The notes: generated by a model not told the origin, from the sequence alone. 10,148 nt of DNA from an uncultured Acidimicrobiaceae bacterium (GCA_947258635.1 CAMYJM010000189.1:5897-16044); one strand, 5' to 3'. Shown: positions 1 to 6,076, counted from the stretch's first letter. Program-made: numbers and translations.

Positions 1-1056
1 ACGGCGAACCCGTATCCGCGGGAGATGGACATGCTGCTCACAGCCGGCGAGCGAATCTCGATGGCATTGTGCGCTATGGCAATCCACGATCGGGGCGTCC
101 CGGCCATGAGCTTGACGGGCTCCCAGGCCGGAATTCTCACGACGTCTGTCCACGGACAGGCCGAAATCCTCGATATTCGGGCCAATCGGGTGCGCCAGGG
201 ACTCGATGAAGGCAAAGTGGTGATCGTGGCCGGCTTCCAGGGTGTTGACCCGGTGGCCAAGGAGGTCACCACACTGGGTCGCGGCGGGTCCGACGCCACC
301 GCGGTGGCCCTGGCGGCCGCCCTCGGTGCCAACGTCTGCGAGATCTATACCGATGTCGACGGCATCTTCACGGCGGATCCTCGGATGATCCCCGATGCCC
401 GCAAGCTCGACGAGGTGTCTTTCGAGGAGATGCTGGAGCTGGCCGGCGCCGGCGCCGGTGTCCTGATGGCCCGCTCGGTGGAGTTCGGCCGCCGCTACAA
501 GATTCCCATTCACGTTCGCTCCTCCTTCCACGGTGGAGAGGGGACATGGGTCAAGGAGGAGACGATGGAAGAACCAATCGTTCGGGGCGTGGCCCACGAC
601 AGCTCGGAGGCCAAGGTCACCGTCCACGGTGTTCCCGACAAGCCGGGGGTGGCCGCCGAGATCTTCGAGCCGCTGGCCGGTGCCGACGTGCTTGTGGACA
701 TGATCGTCCAGAACGTCTCGATCGAGGGCGTCACCGACATCAGCTTCACTGTGCCCCGGGCCTCCGTCGACAAGGCTCGCACGATCGCGGAGCGGGTTGC
801 CGGCGAGATCGGGGCGCGGCGGGTCGACATCGACTCCAACATCGCCAAGGTGTCATTAGTCGGCGCCGGGATGAAGAGCGAGCTTGGGATCGCCAGCAGG
901 ATGTTCCGGATCCTGTCGGATCACAATATCAATATCGAGATGATCTCTACCTCGCCGATCCGGATATCCTGCGTCGTGCGCGGCGAAGACGTGGAAGCAG
1001 CCGTGAGGTCGCTTCATGACGGTTTTCAGCCTCCGGCCAGCCCTGCAGAGGAGTAG
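1..1056 (+). CDS. lysC: Aspartate kinase, 5'-truncated by the window edge
   Basis: Phosphorylates L-aspartate to 4-phospho-L-aspartate, the committed cytoplasmic step toward lysine, threonine, methionine and diaminopimelate. The frame is open from base 1, so the first 60-70 residues, including the N-terminal KFGG-type motif, lie outside the window; 351 residues remain. Visible kinase-domain motifs are REMDMLLTAGERIS near the left edge, TLGRGGSDATAVALAAAL, and YTDVDGIFTADPR. Two ACT regulatory domains follow, one starting around AKVTVHGVPDKPGV and the second around VSLVGAGMKSELGIASRMF. In this family they bind the feedback inhibitors lysine and/or threonine. The gene ends 4 bp before asd, so the two are very probably one operon. 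An internal start at 565 would give a separate regulatory subunit. The identification is secure; which inhibitors act here cannot be read from the sequence. Confidence 0.97.
   Translation, partial: TANPYPREMDMLLTAGERISMALCAMAIHDRGVPAMSLTGSQAGILTTSVHGQAEILDIRANRVRQGLDEGKVVIVAGFQGVDPVAKEVTTLGRGGSDATAVALAAALGANVCEIYTDVDGIFTADPRMIPDARKLDEVSFEEMLELAGAGAGVLMARSVEFGRRYKIPIHVRSSFHGGEGTWVKEETMEEPIVRGVAHDSSEAKVTVHGVPDKPGVAAEIFEPLAGADVLVDMIVQNVSIEGVTDISFTVPRASVDKARTIAERVAGEIGARRVDIDSNIAKVSLVGAGMKSELGIASRMFRILSDHNINIEMISTSPIRISCVVRGEDVEAAVRSLHDGFQPPASPAEE
553..564 (+). promoter_or_regulatory. Internal ribosome binding site of the lysC beta subunit
   Basis: AAGGAGGA (553-560) followed by a 4-nt spacer and ATG at 565. 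It matches the 3' end of 16S rRNA almost perfectly, yet lies inside a coding region where such a run would otherwise be avoided. It encodes Lys-Glu-Glu of the interdomain linker. Confidence 0.75.
565..1056 (+). CDS. lysC: Aspartate kinase beta subunit from an internal in-frame start
   Basis: The ATG at 565 is in frame with lysC and would give a 163-residue protein containing only the two ACT domains (MEEPIVRGVAHDSSEAKVTV...). A near-perfect Shine-Dalgarno sequence sits just upstream. In Bacillus subtilis aspartokinase II, Corynebacterium glutamicum and mycobacteria the same arrangement yields an alpha2beta2 enzyme in which beta is translated from within the alpha gene. The start sits in the linker between the kinase domain and the first ACT domain, as in those cases. 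The site is seen directly; translation of beta is inferred by homology. Confidence 0.75.
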   Translation: MEEPIVRGVAHDSSEAKVTVHGVPDKPGVAAEIFEPLAGADVLVDMIVQNVSIEGVTDISFTVPRASVDKARTIAERVAGEIGARRVDIDSNIAKVSLVGAGMKSELGIASRMFRILSDHNINIEMISTSPIRISCVVRGEDVEAAVRSLHDGFQPPASPAEE

Positions 1057-1060
1057 AACG

Positions 1061-2077
1061 ATGTCGAGTCGACGTGTTGCCATAGTTGGAGCCACCGGAG
1101 TGGTCGGCACCACGATGCTCGAAATCCTCACCTCTCGCGGGTTCCCCATTTCCGAGCTGCGATTGATGGCTTCGAGCCGTTCGGCAGGGCGCGTAGTGCC
1201 GACCAAGTGGGGAGACGCAACCGTGGAGGACCTGGCGACCGCCGATCCGGCCGGCATCGACGTCGCCCTGTTCTCGGCAGGCGGGGGGCGTTCCAAGGAG
1301 TATGCCCCGCAGTTTGCCGCCGCCGGCGCCGTCGTGATCGACAACAGCTCGGCTTTCCGGATGGACGACGCCGTGCCGCTGGTTGTCGCCGACGTCAACG
1401 ACCACGCCGCGGCCGACCACCAGGGGATCATCGCCAACCCCAACTGCACCACGATGACAGTGATGATGGCCGCCGGGCCGCTCCACAAAGCGGCCGGTTT
1501 GGAGCGGATGATCGCCACGTCATACCAGTCGGTCTCCGGCTCGGGGCAGACCGGCATGGACGTGCTGGCTCACGAGATCGAGGTTCTCGGCAAGGATCGT
1601 GAGCTGCTGGCGGGAGGCGGTTGGTCGGAGCCGGGCAGCGACGTGTACTCGCGGCCGATCGGGTTCAATGTTCTCCCGCATGCCGGCAACTTCACGGAAC
1701 AGGGCTACACCGATGAGGAGTGGAAGCTGGTCAACGAGACCCGCAAGATCCTCGAGGCCCCGGAGATTCTCGTCGAGCCGACGTGTGTCCGGGTTCCGGT
1801 CATGGTGGGCCATGGGATCGCGGCCACGATGTTCTTCTCGCGCCGGCTCGATGTTGCCGAGGCCACATCGATTCTCGCCAACGCCCCCGGCGCCAAGGTG
1901 TGGGGGGACGACAAGGTGCCGACGCCGCTCGACAGCGCCGGCATCGATGACGCCCTCATCGGAAGAATCCGCCCCACCCTCGGGGAACCGGGTGGTATCA
2001 GCCTGTGGACCGTGGCCGACAACCTGCGCAGGGGTGCGGCGCTCAATGCGGTACAGATCGCGGAGCTGCTCACCTAA
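1061..2077 (+). CDS. asd: Aspartate-semialdehyde dehydrogenase
   Basis: NADPH-dependent reduction of 4-phospho-L-aspartate to L-aspartate 4-semialdehyde, the second step of the aspartate pathway. The 338-residue product is of normal family length. It opens with the dinucleotide-binding motif VAIVGATGVVGTTMLEIL. It shows the phosphate-binding DNSSAFR segment (residues 94-100), the catalytic cysteine in NPNCTT (Cys129), the SYQSVSGSGQ segment, and the acid-base histidine in RVPVMVGHG (His251). The ATG at 1061 was chosen because AGAGGAG (1047-1053) lies 7 nt upstream and MSSRRVAIVGATG is the usual family N-terminus. A longer frame from 1016 overlaps lysC and adds no conserved sequence. It is translated directly after lysC with a 4-bp gap, fitting their consecutive reactions. 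Confidence 0.97.
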   Translation: MSSRRVAIVGATGVVGTTMLEILTSRGFPISELRLMASSRSAGRVVPTKWGDATVEDLATADPAGIDVALFSAGGGRSKEYAPQFAAAGAVVIDNSSAFRMDDAVPLVVADVNDHAAADHQGIIANPNCTTMTVMMAAGPLHKAAGLERMIATSYQSVSGSGQTGMDVLAHEIEVLGKDRELLAGGGWSEPGSDVYSRPIGFNVLPHAGNFTEQGYTDEEWKLVNETRKILEAPEILVEPTCVRVPVMVGHGIAATMFFSRRLDVAEATSILANAPGAKVWGDDKVPTPLDSAGIDDALIGRIRPTLGEPGGISLWTVADNLRRGAALNAVQIAELLT

Positions 2078-2097
2078 CTTCATCGGAACTTCATGGA
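2076..2097 (+). promoter_or_regulatory. 11-bp direct repeat, candidate OmpR/PhoB-type operator
   Basis: AACTTCATCGG (2076-2086) is followed directly by AACTTCATGG (2087-2096), so TTCAT recurs exactly one helical turn apart. CTCACC lies one more step upstream (2069-2074) and TTCAC recurs at 2113-2117. Tandem 11-bp half-sites are the known architecture of PhoB/PhoP/OmpR-family operators, and TTCA is the core of the Streptomyces PhoP half-site. The site lies between asd and the secreted repeat protein, about 75 bp before its ATG, and an OmpR-type regulator is the next gene downstream. The repeat is seen directly; binding by that regulator is inference. Confidence 0.4.
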
Positions 2098-2168
2098 GTC
2101 GCGGTACGTGGCTTCACGCGGGTTTGTTCTCATGGTGGTGTGGACCAAGAGAACGAAAGGAGTCCGCA

Positions 2169-2801
2169 ATGAAGAAGACTCTGCTGGCGCTGGGACTGGC
2201 CGGAATGATGGCCGTTCCCACCGGCGCTGCCCTCGCCCAGTCGGCATCAGACGACGTGGTGGGTGATACCCCGGCGGCGGCGGTTGCTCAAGACAGGGAT
2301 CAGGACCGCGATCAGGTGCGGTTGCAGGATCCGGCAACATGTGACGGGACCTGTCCCGGCGTTGGCGACAGCGCGGTGGCTCCCGCCCAAGTTCGGACCC
2401 AGGATCGAAGTCAGGCGAGGTTGCAGGATCCGACGACGTGTGATGGCCCATGCGCCGATCTCGGCGATGCCGCCACCACCCCGGTCATGGCTCGAGAGCA
2501 GGAACGAGAGCAGGCACGGATCCAGGATCCGGCTACCTGTGACGGCAGCTGCCCTGCCGGCGAGAACGGGGAGACCCCCGACCAGGTGCGGGTTCAGGAG
2601 CGGGCGCAGGCCCGCTTGCAGGATCCGACTGCCTGTGACGGTGAGGGCCCTCTCGGCAACGGCCCCGGCGGCCCCAATGGCACCCAAGGCTCGGGTGAGG
2701 GCTTCGGCGGCTTCGGAGCCGGGCCCGGCGACGGCAGTGGCCCGTTGCATGAAGGCCCTGGCGACGGGACCGGCAATCAGTTCGGTCGCGCCGGCCGGTG
2801 A
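2169..2801 (+). CDS. Secreted repeat protein with QDPxTCDGxCP motifs, function unknown
   Basis: A 210-residue protein that I do not recognise. The N-terminus is a signal peptide: MKK, a hydrophobic core (LLALGLAGMMAVPTGAA), and a likely signal peptidase I site after ALA23. Residues 41-160 hold four imperfect repeats. Each combines an Arg/Gln/Asp/Glu-rich segment (such as QDRDQDRDQVRLQ) with DPxTCDGxCP; the RLQDP cores start at residues 51, 84, 117 and 149. The first three repeats have two cysteines four apart, suited to disulfides or metal binding, but the fourth (TACDGEGP) has lost the second. Residues 160-210 form a Gly/Pro/Asn-rich tail. The ATG at 2169 has GAAAGGAG (2155-2162) 6 nt upstream; in-frame codons before it belong to an antisense-like shadow of asd. 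A strong terminator ends the unit, and the next genes encode a two-component system. It could be a cell-envelope protein or a ligand for that system; neither is shown. Confidence 0.8.
   Translation: MKKTLLALGLAGMMAVPTGAALAQSASDDVVGDTPAAAVAQDRDQDRDQVRLQDPATCDGTCPGVGDSAVAPAQVRTQDRSQARLQDPTTCDGPCADLGDAATTPVMAREQEREQARIQDPATCDGSCPAGENGETPDQVRVQERAQARLQDPTACDGEGPLGNGPGGPNGTQGSGEGFGGFGAGPGDGSGPLHEGPGDGTGNQFGRAGR
2289..2648 (+). repeat. Four tandem 32-33 codon repeats inside the secreted protein
   Basis: The RLQDP/RIQDP cores are spaced 33, 33 and 32 residues apart. The conserved block in each is xQxRxQxRLQDPxTCDGxCP, and the intervening stretch is variable. At DNA level the shared core includes CAGGATCC, as at 2326, 2425, 2524 and 2620. 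The copies have diverged in sequence but kept their length, as expected for old duplications kept under structural constraint. Confidence 0.8.
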
Positions 2802-2823
2802 GGAGGAGCCAACCGGCTAAGGC

Positions 2824-2864
2824 GATTGGGTGGGGCCCGGAAGGCGCCCCACCCAATCCTTTCT
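2824..2864 (+). terminator. Intrinsic terminator after the secreted repeat protein
   Basis: A perfect 13-bp inverted repeat, GATTGGGTGGGGC (2824-2836) and GCCCCACCCAATC (2846-2858), with a 9-nt loop, followed by CTTTCT. It begins 23 nt after the stop of the repeat protein and separates it from the response regulator. The U-tract is short, but the stem is long and GC-rich. Confidence 0.85.
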
Positions 2865-2876
2865 AGGATCGGGGCG
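2864..2876 (+). promoter_or_regulatory. -10 element for a leaderless response-regulator transcript
   Basis: TAGGAT at 2864-2869 fits TANNNT and lies 7 nt before the ATG at 2877, so transcription would start at or one base before the start codon. There is no Shine-Dalgarno sequence. The -35 region falls in the terminator stem and shows no consensus. Confidence 0.5.
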
Positions 2877-3578
2877 ATGACTCCACCAGCGAAGATCCTG
2901 GTCGTCGACGACGAGACGAACCTGCGCACGCTGGTCGGTTCCTACCTCAGGGCCGAGGGCTACGAAGTTGTCGAGGCAGCCGATGGGCTGGAAGCGGTTG
3001 ACTCGGTGCGCCGTCGCCGGCCGGACCTCGTGGTTCTCGACGTCCGGATGCCCGGGATGGACGGGATTGAGGCACTTCGTCAGATCCGAACTTTCTCCGA
3101 GGTCTTCGTGATAATGCTGACGGCCCGCGCCGAAGAGGCCGACAAGGTGATCGGCCTTTCGGTCGGTGCCGACGACTATCTGACGAAGCCTTTCAGTCCC
3201 CGGGAACTGGTGGCCCGGGTGAAGGCCGTCTTGCGACGCAGCCGGGGCGAGCGCCGCGGTGGCGGCGATGACGAGCTGGCGTTTCCCGGTCTCACGATCG
3301 ATCTCGCCCGACGCACCGTCACCGTCGAGGGCTCCCCGAGGGACGTCACGACCCTCGAGTTCGACCTTCTGGCGGCACTCGCCTCTCAGCCCGGGAGGGT
3401 GTTTTCCCGCAGGCAGCTTCTGGAGGCGGTGTGGGGATGGGACTTCGTCGGAGACGAACGCGTCGTCGATGTCCATATCAGGAACCTCCGCCAGGCGCTC
3501 GGTGATTCGGCAACCGACCCGGTCGTGATCGGCACCGTTCGGGGAGTGGGCTATCGATTCCTTCCGGAGCCGCTGTGA
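2877..3578 (+). CDS. OmpR/PhoB-family DNA-binding response regulator
   Basis: A cytoplasmic transcription factor switched by phosphorylation. The 233 residues match a full-length family member. The receiver domain (about 5-120) has the acidic pair Asp11-Asp12, the phospho-acceptor Asp55 in VVLDVRMPGMDG, the switch Thr82 in MLTAR, and Lys104 in YLTKPFSP, so all key residues are present. The winged-helix effector domain (about 135-230) shows the family signatures LTTLEFDLL-like TTLEFDLLAAL, RVFSRRQLLEAVWG, VVDVHIRNLRQAL and VRGVGYRF. The ATG at 2877 was chosen because the extra 17 in-frame upstream codons run through the terminator hairpin and add nothing conserved. Its stop overlaps the kinase start (GTGA, 3575-3578), so the two are translationally coupled. 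The kinase partner looks damaged. The operator-like direct repeat at 2076 is a plausible target. Confidence 0.95.
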   Translation: MTPPAKILVVDDETNLRTLVGSYLRAEGYEVVEAADGLEAVDSVRRRRPDLVVLDVRMPGMDGIEALRQIRTFSEVFVIMLTARAEEADKVIGLSVGADDYLTKPFSPRELVARVKAVLRRSRGERRGGGDDELAFPGLTIDLARRTVTVEGSPRDVTTLEFDLLAALASQPGRVFSRRQLLEAVWGWDFVGDERVVDVHIRNLRQALGDSATDPVVIGTVRGVGYRFLPEPL

Positions 3579-4729
3579 AGTGGCGCCGCACATTGCGCGG
3601 CGAGCTGATCGCGACCTACGTGGCCCTCGTCACCGTTGTCACCGCAGTCGGCTTCGTCACTATCCGCCTGTTGACACCGGCGTTCTTTGAACGCCGGATC
3701 CAGTCGCGAGGTGGCGGCTTTGGCGGCCCGGGCGGCAGCGTTCCGGGTGGTAGCGGGCCGGGCGGGAGCACTGGTGGGGGCGACGGAACCGACGGCGGTG
3801 GCGGTTCCGGCGGCCCGGGCTCTGGCACCGGCGGTCCGGGCTCTGGCACCGGCGGTCCGGGCTCTGGCACCGGCAGCCCGGGCTCTGGCACCAGCGGTCC
3901 GTCCGGGGGCAGTGCTGGTCCCAGCGAAGGCAGTGGTGCTCCCGGCGGGAGTCCCGGTGTTGGCAGCACTGGTGGCGGTGGCGGGGCCGACGGGGCGGGC
4001 GGAACCGGCGGTCTTGATGGAACGTCCGGTAGTGGCGGCTCGGGAGCGGTCGGCAGCACCGACCCAACCGGCGGTGTTGGTGGCAGTGGTGGTGTCGGGA
4101 GTACCGGTGGCATCGGTAGCGGTGTCGAAGGCCTCGGAGGCGCCGCCGGAGCCCCAGCGGGAGCCGCGCCGGCCGCCGCCGGCGATACTGCCGACGTCGT
4201 ATTGGAGATCCCCACGAGCATCACCAACTCCTACGACGACAGCCTCACGCTGGCGCTGACGATTTCGGCCATCGTGGGAATACTCCTGGCGATCGTCCTA
4301 GCCGCATGGATCACTCGCCGGATCCTGCGCGGCCTGAGCGCCATGCAGGTCGCCACCGGTCGACTCGCGGCAGGCGACTACGGGCATCACATCCCTGAAC
4401 CGGCCGAGGCCGAGCTTGCCGACCTCGCCCGATCGATCAACATGCTCGGTGCCGAATTGGCGTCAACTGAACGAACCAGGGGGCGGCTGGTCTCGGACCT
4501 CGCCCATGAGCTGCGCAACCCGCTGGCGACCATCGAGGGCTACATGGAGGGCCTCATCGATGGTGTGCTTCCTGCCAACACCGACACGTACTCCACCATT
4601 GCTGCCGAAGCCCACCGGCTGCAGAGGCTGACCGCCGACCTGTCGCTGCTTTCACAGGCCCAGGAGGGGGCCCTCGACCTGCAGCTCGCAGAAATCGACC
4701 TCGGTGCCATTGCGCAGACCGTCGCCTGA
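3575..4729 (+). CDS. Sensor histidine kinase, N-terminal part (sensor, HAMP, DHp), ends early
   Basis: The partner kinase of the preceding regulator, starting at a GTG that overlaps its stop (GTGA) with GGAG 5 nt upstream. It has a first membrane segment at about 11-33 and then a Gly/Ser/Thr/Pro-rich extracytoplasmic region at about 46-205 with no recognisable sensor fold. A second membrane segment follows at about 223-246 and a HAMP domain at about 247-300. The DHp domain carries the H-box LVSDLAHELRNPLATIEGY, with phospho-acceptor His311. The frame stops with TGA after residue 384 (IDLGAIAQTVA), exactly where a kinase should enter its ATP-binding domain. That domain continues in the +1 frame from 4704. 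The 384-residue product would have the phosphorylatable histidine but no catalytic domain. It is therefore either a broken gene, a sequencing or assembly error, or half of a split kinase. Confidence 0.85.
   Translation: MKWRRTLRGELIATYVALVTVVTAVGFVTIRLLTPAFFERRIQSRGGGFGGPGGSVPGGSGPGGSTGGGDGTDGGGGSGGPGSGTGGPGSGTGGPGSGTGSPGSGTSGPSGGSAGPSEGSGAPGGSPGVGSTGGGGGADGAGGTGGLDGTSGSGGSGAVGSTDPTGGVGGSGGVGSTGGIGSGVEGLGGAAGAPAGAAPAAAGDTADVVLEIPTSITNSYDDSLTLALTISAIVGILLAIVLAAWITRRILRGLSAMQVATGRLAAGDYGHHIPEPAEAELADLARSINMLGAELASTERTRGRLVSDLAHELRNPLATIEGYMEGLIDGVLPANTDTYSTIAAEAHRLQRLTADLSLLSQAQEGALDLQLAEIDLGAIAQTVA
3809..3892 (+). repeat. 21-bp tandem repeat (4 copies, GGPGSGT) in the kinase ectodomain
   Basis: Four successive 21-bp units at 3809, 3830, 3851 and 3872, each encoding G-G/S-P-G-S-G-T. 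They share the invariant core CCGGGCTCTGGCACC apart from one or two bases near the unit start. They lie inside a longer Gly-rich tract (about 3710-4190) rich in GGC/GGT codons. Near-identity at DNA level suggests recent slippage expansion. Confidence 0.9.
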
Positions 4730-5066
4730 CGATGATCGGCTGACCCAGGCGCTCATCAACATCGTCGGAAATGCCCTGACCCATACGCCGGGCGGTGGCG
4801 CCGTCGCGATCACCGGCGGCTTCGCCTCCGGGCAAGCTCGCCTTACGGTCGTCGATAGCGGCGGCGGGATTCCGCCCGACCAGCTCGAAACGATCTTCGA
4901 CCGTTTCACCCGCCTCGACGCCAATGCCAGCGGCACCGGGATTGGCTTGAACATCGCGCGGACCATCGCCCGACATCATGGCGGGGATCTCACCGCGTCC
5001 AGCGAAGGCCCGGGGACCGGGGCCACCATGACCCTCGTCATTCCGACTCGCTCACGCGTCCGCTAG
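4704..5066 (+). CDS. Histidine kinase C-terminal ATP-binding domain, out of frame with its N-terminal part
   Basis: This is the HATPase_c (Bergerat fold) half of the sensor kinase. From about 4725 it reads PDDDRLTQALINIVGNAL, with N-box Asn at 4770-4772. It continues with the G1 box VVDSGGGIPPDQL, the F-box region IFDRFTRLD and the G2 box GTGIGLNIARTIARHHGG. It ends in a typical strand, ATMTLVIP. These ATP-binding motifs are intact. The first strand of the fold, and the stretch linking it to the DHp domain, are missing. The GTG at 4704 is only the longest open start; it has no ribosome binding site, and its first residues are out-of-frame kinase sequence. It could be translated only by frameshifting or weak reinitiation, so it is probably a pseudogene remnant or an assembly error. 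Confidence 0.7.
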   Translation: MPLRRPSPDDDRLTQALINIVGNALTHTPGGGAVAITGGFASGQARLTVVDSGGGIPPDQLETIFDRFTRLDANASGTGIGLNIARTIARHHGGDLTASSEGPGTGATMTLVIPTRSRVR

Positions 5067-5145
5067 CGGCTCACGGCTGCCGGGCGGCGCCACCACCAGA
5101 GCCGAATCGGGGACATCCCCCATCGCCTGCCGGCTTGCCGACCCC

Positions 5146-5157
5146 GATACTGAGCTC
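5146..5157 (+). promoter_or_regulatory. -10 element, leaderless start of the membrane protein gene
   Basis: GATACT at 5146-5151 lies exactly 6 nt before the ATG at 5158, so the start codon would be the first base transcribed. No Shine-Dalgarno sequence is present and no good -35 is visible. Confidence 0.45.
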
Positions 5158-5586
5158 ATGCAGTCCAGAGAAACCCTGACGAACTCGCTGATTCTCATTG
5201 CGCTCTGGGTCGCGATTGCCGCGGCTTTCCTGGCACTCCAGCGGGATGCGTCCTGGACTGTGCTGTTCCCGGCGACCGGCCTGATCTGGACGGCGGCGCC
5301 GTTGATTCTGACGAAGTTCCCAACCCGGAGCCTGATAGCCGGGTCTATCGGGGCCCTCGTCACGGCCGGGATGTTCTTCCTGGCCCTGGTGTGGCTGGCG
5401 GTGGCGATGCTAGGGCTTCTTCTGCCTCTGGTGATCGAGAGTGCTGCGAAGCCGACCGGTTACATGCTCGCGCTCGAGCTGGCGTTGGAGGGGTTGAAAT
5501 TCCTGCCGGGCGCCGCCGTAGGGATCCTGATCGGTGTGGTTCTCCGCCGTTGGGGCTTGGCGGTGCCGACCGGAGGTCGCAGCTAG
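5158..5586 (+). CDS. Small integral membrane protein, unknown function
   Basis: A 142-residue hydrophobic protein that I do not recognise. Membrane segments are likely at about 9-27, 34-52, 59-92 (long, perhaps two passes) and 104-129. A short charged hinge RRWG follows, then a polar tail. No catalytic or ligand motif is evident. It follows the kinase remnant by 91 bp and has its own leaderless-type promoter, so it need not belong to the two-component operon. It converges on the SRPBCC gene with only 25 bp between the stops. CCGGAGG (5570-5576) and CCTCCGG (5601-5607) could pair across its stop, but this is a weak termination signal at best. Steady coding character and a clean start support a real gene. 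Confidence 0.7.
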   Translation: MQSRETLTNSLILIALWVAIAAAFLALQRDASWTVLFPATGLIWTAAPLILTKFPTRSLIAGSIGALVTAGMFFLALVWLAVAMLGLLLPLVIESAAKPTGYMLALELALEGLKFLPGAAVGILIGVVLRRWGLAVPTGGRS

Positions 5587-5611
5587 GCCCGGTGAGCCGG
5601 CCTCCGGCGGA

Positions 5612-6070
5612 TCAGGCCTGGGCGGGGTGCCCGGCGCCGATGGCCTTACGCAGCTCTTCGAGCTCCTTCTGGAGGCGGCGACGATAGGCCGGCCGGAGAA
5701 GTGGCCCAAAAAGCGCAGAGGCAATGGTGCTTGCCAAGCTGTCGGGAGAGTCCTCGATGATGTTCGTGATCGAGGTGGTGGTCCCGTCGCTGAAGAGCTC
5801 CATCCGTCCCTCGTAGTCGAATGGTCCTCGACTCGATCGTGCCGCGAACAGCCTGGGGCGCTCGTAGTCGATGACCTCGATCTCGACCTCCGAGCGGCGC
5901 CAGCCCATGACGTAGTCGATCACGTAGCGAGCGCCCTTCTCCATTGCCTTCGAGACCATGCGCGCCCCCGATACCCCGCTGACCCAGCGCGGCATGTTCT
6001 CGACGGTCGTTACGAAGTCGAACACCTCATCGACCGGCCGCGGTATGGAGATGGTGGCAGTGGCTTTCAT
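5612..6070 (-). CDS. SRPBCC (START/Bet v1-like) family protein
   Basis: A 152-residue protein with the helix-grip fold typical of polyketide cyclase/CoxG-like proteins, which bind hydrophobic ligands in a central cavity. It begins with the family opening MKATATISIPRPVDEVFDFVT and a first strand/helix pair. VENMPRWVSGV is the usual helix-loop after the first helix. A series of alternating beta-strand stretches follows (YVIDYVMGWRRSEVEIEVIDYE, split here by a turn near residues 57-60). The long C-terminal amphipathic helix (about 123-145) is rich in Arg, Leu and Glu. The specific ligand or reaction cannot be told from sequence. It has no signal peptide, so it is probably cytoplasmic. A promoter-like sequence ends 6 nt before its ATG, suggesting a leaderless, monocistronic gene. 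It converges on the membrane protein at 5586. Confidence 0.85.
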   Translation of the reverse strand: MKATATISIPRPVDEVFDFVTTVENMPRWVSGVSGARMVSKAMEKGARYVIDYVMGWRRSEVEIEVIDYERPRLFAARSSRGPFDYEGRMELFSDGTTTSITNIIEDSPDSLASTIASALFGPLLRPAYRRRLQKELEELRKAIGAGHPAQA

Positions 6071-6076
6071 ATGTCC

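Noticed and set aside
2085..2110. ECF-sigma-like promoter (GGAACTT ... GT) before the secreted protein
   Set aside because: GGAAC is present, but no clear GTC/GTT -10 occurs at the right spacing; the 11-bp direct repeat explains the same bases better.
3809..3892. CRISPR-like array
   Set aside because: The 21-bp units are contiguous, without spacers, and in frame with a Gly-rich coding region.
3616..4259. Long open frames on both strands opposite or beside the Gly-rich kinase region
   Set aside because: Pro- and Ala-rich shadows produced by GGN codons in the repetitive tract; they lack starts with ribosome binding sites and conserved motifs.
4727..4735. TGA of the kinase as a selenocysteine codon, given selB in the window
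   Set aside because: The same frame meets a second TGA two codons later, and the ATP-binding domain lies in another frame, so recoding would not restore the protein.
5570..5607. Bidirectional terminator between the membrane protein and the SRPBCC gene
   Set aside because: CCGGAGG/CCTCCGG can pair, but the 24-nt loop and lack of a U-tract on either strand make it too weak to call.
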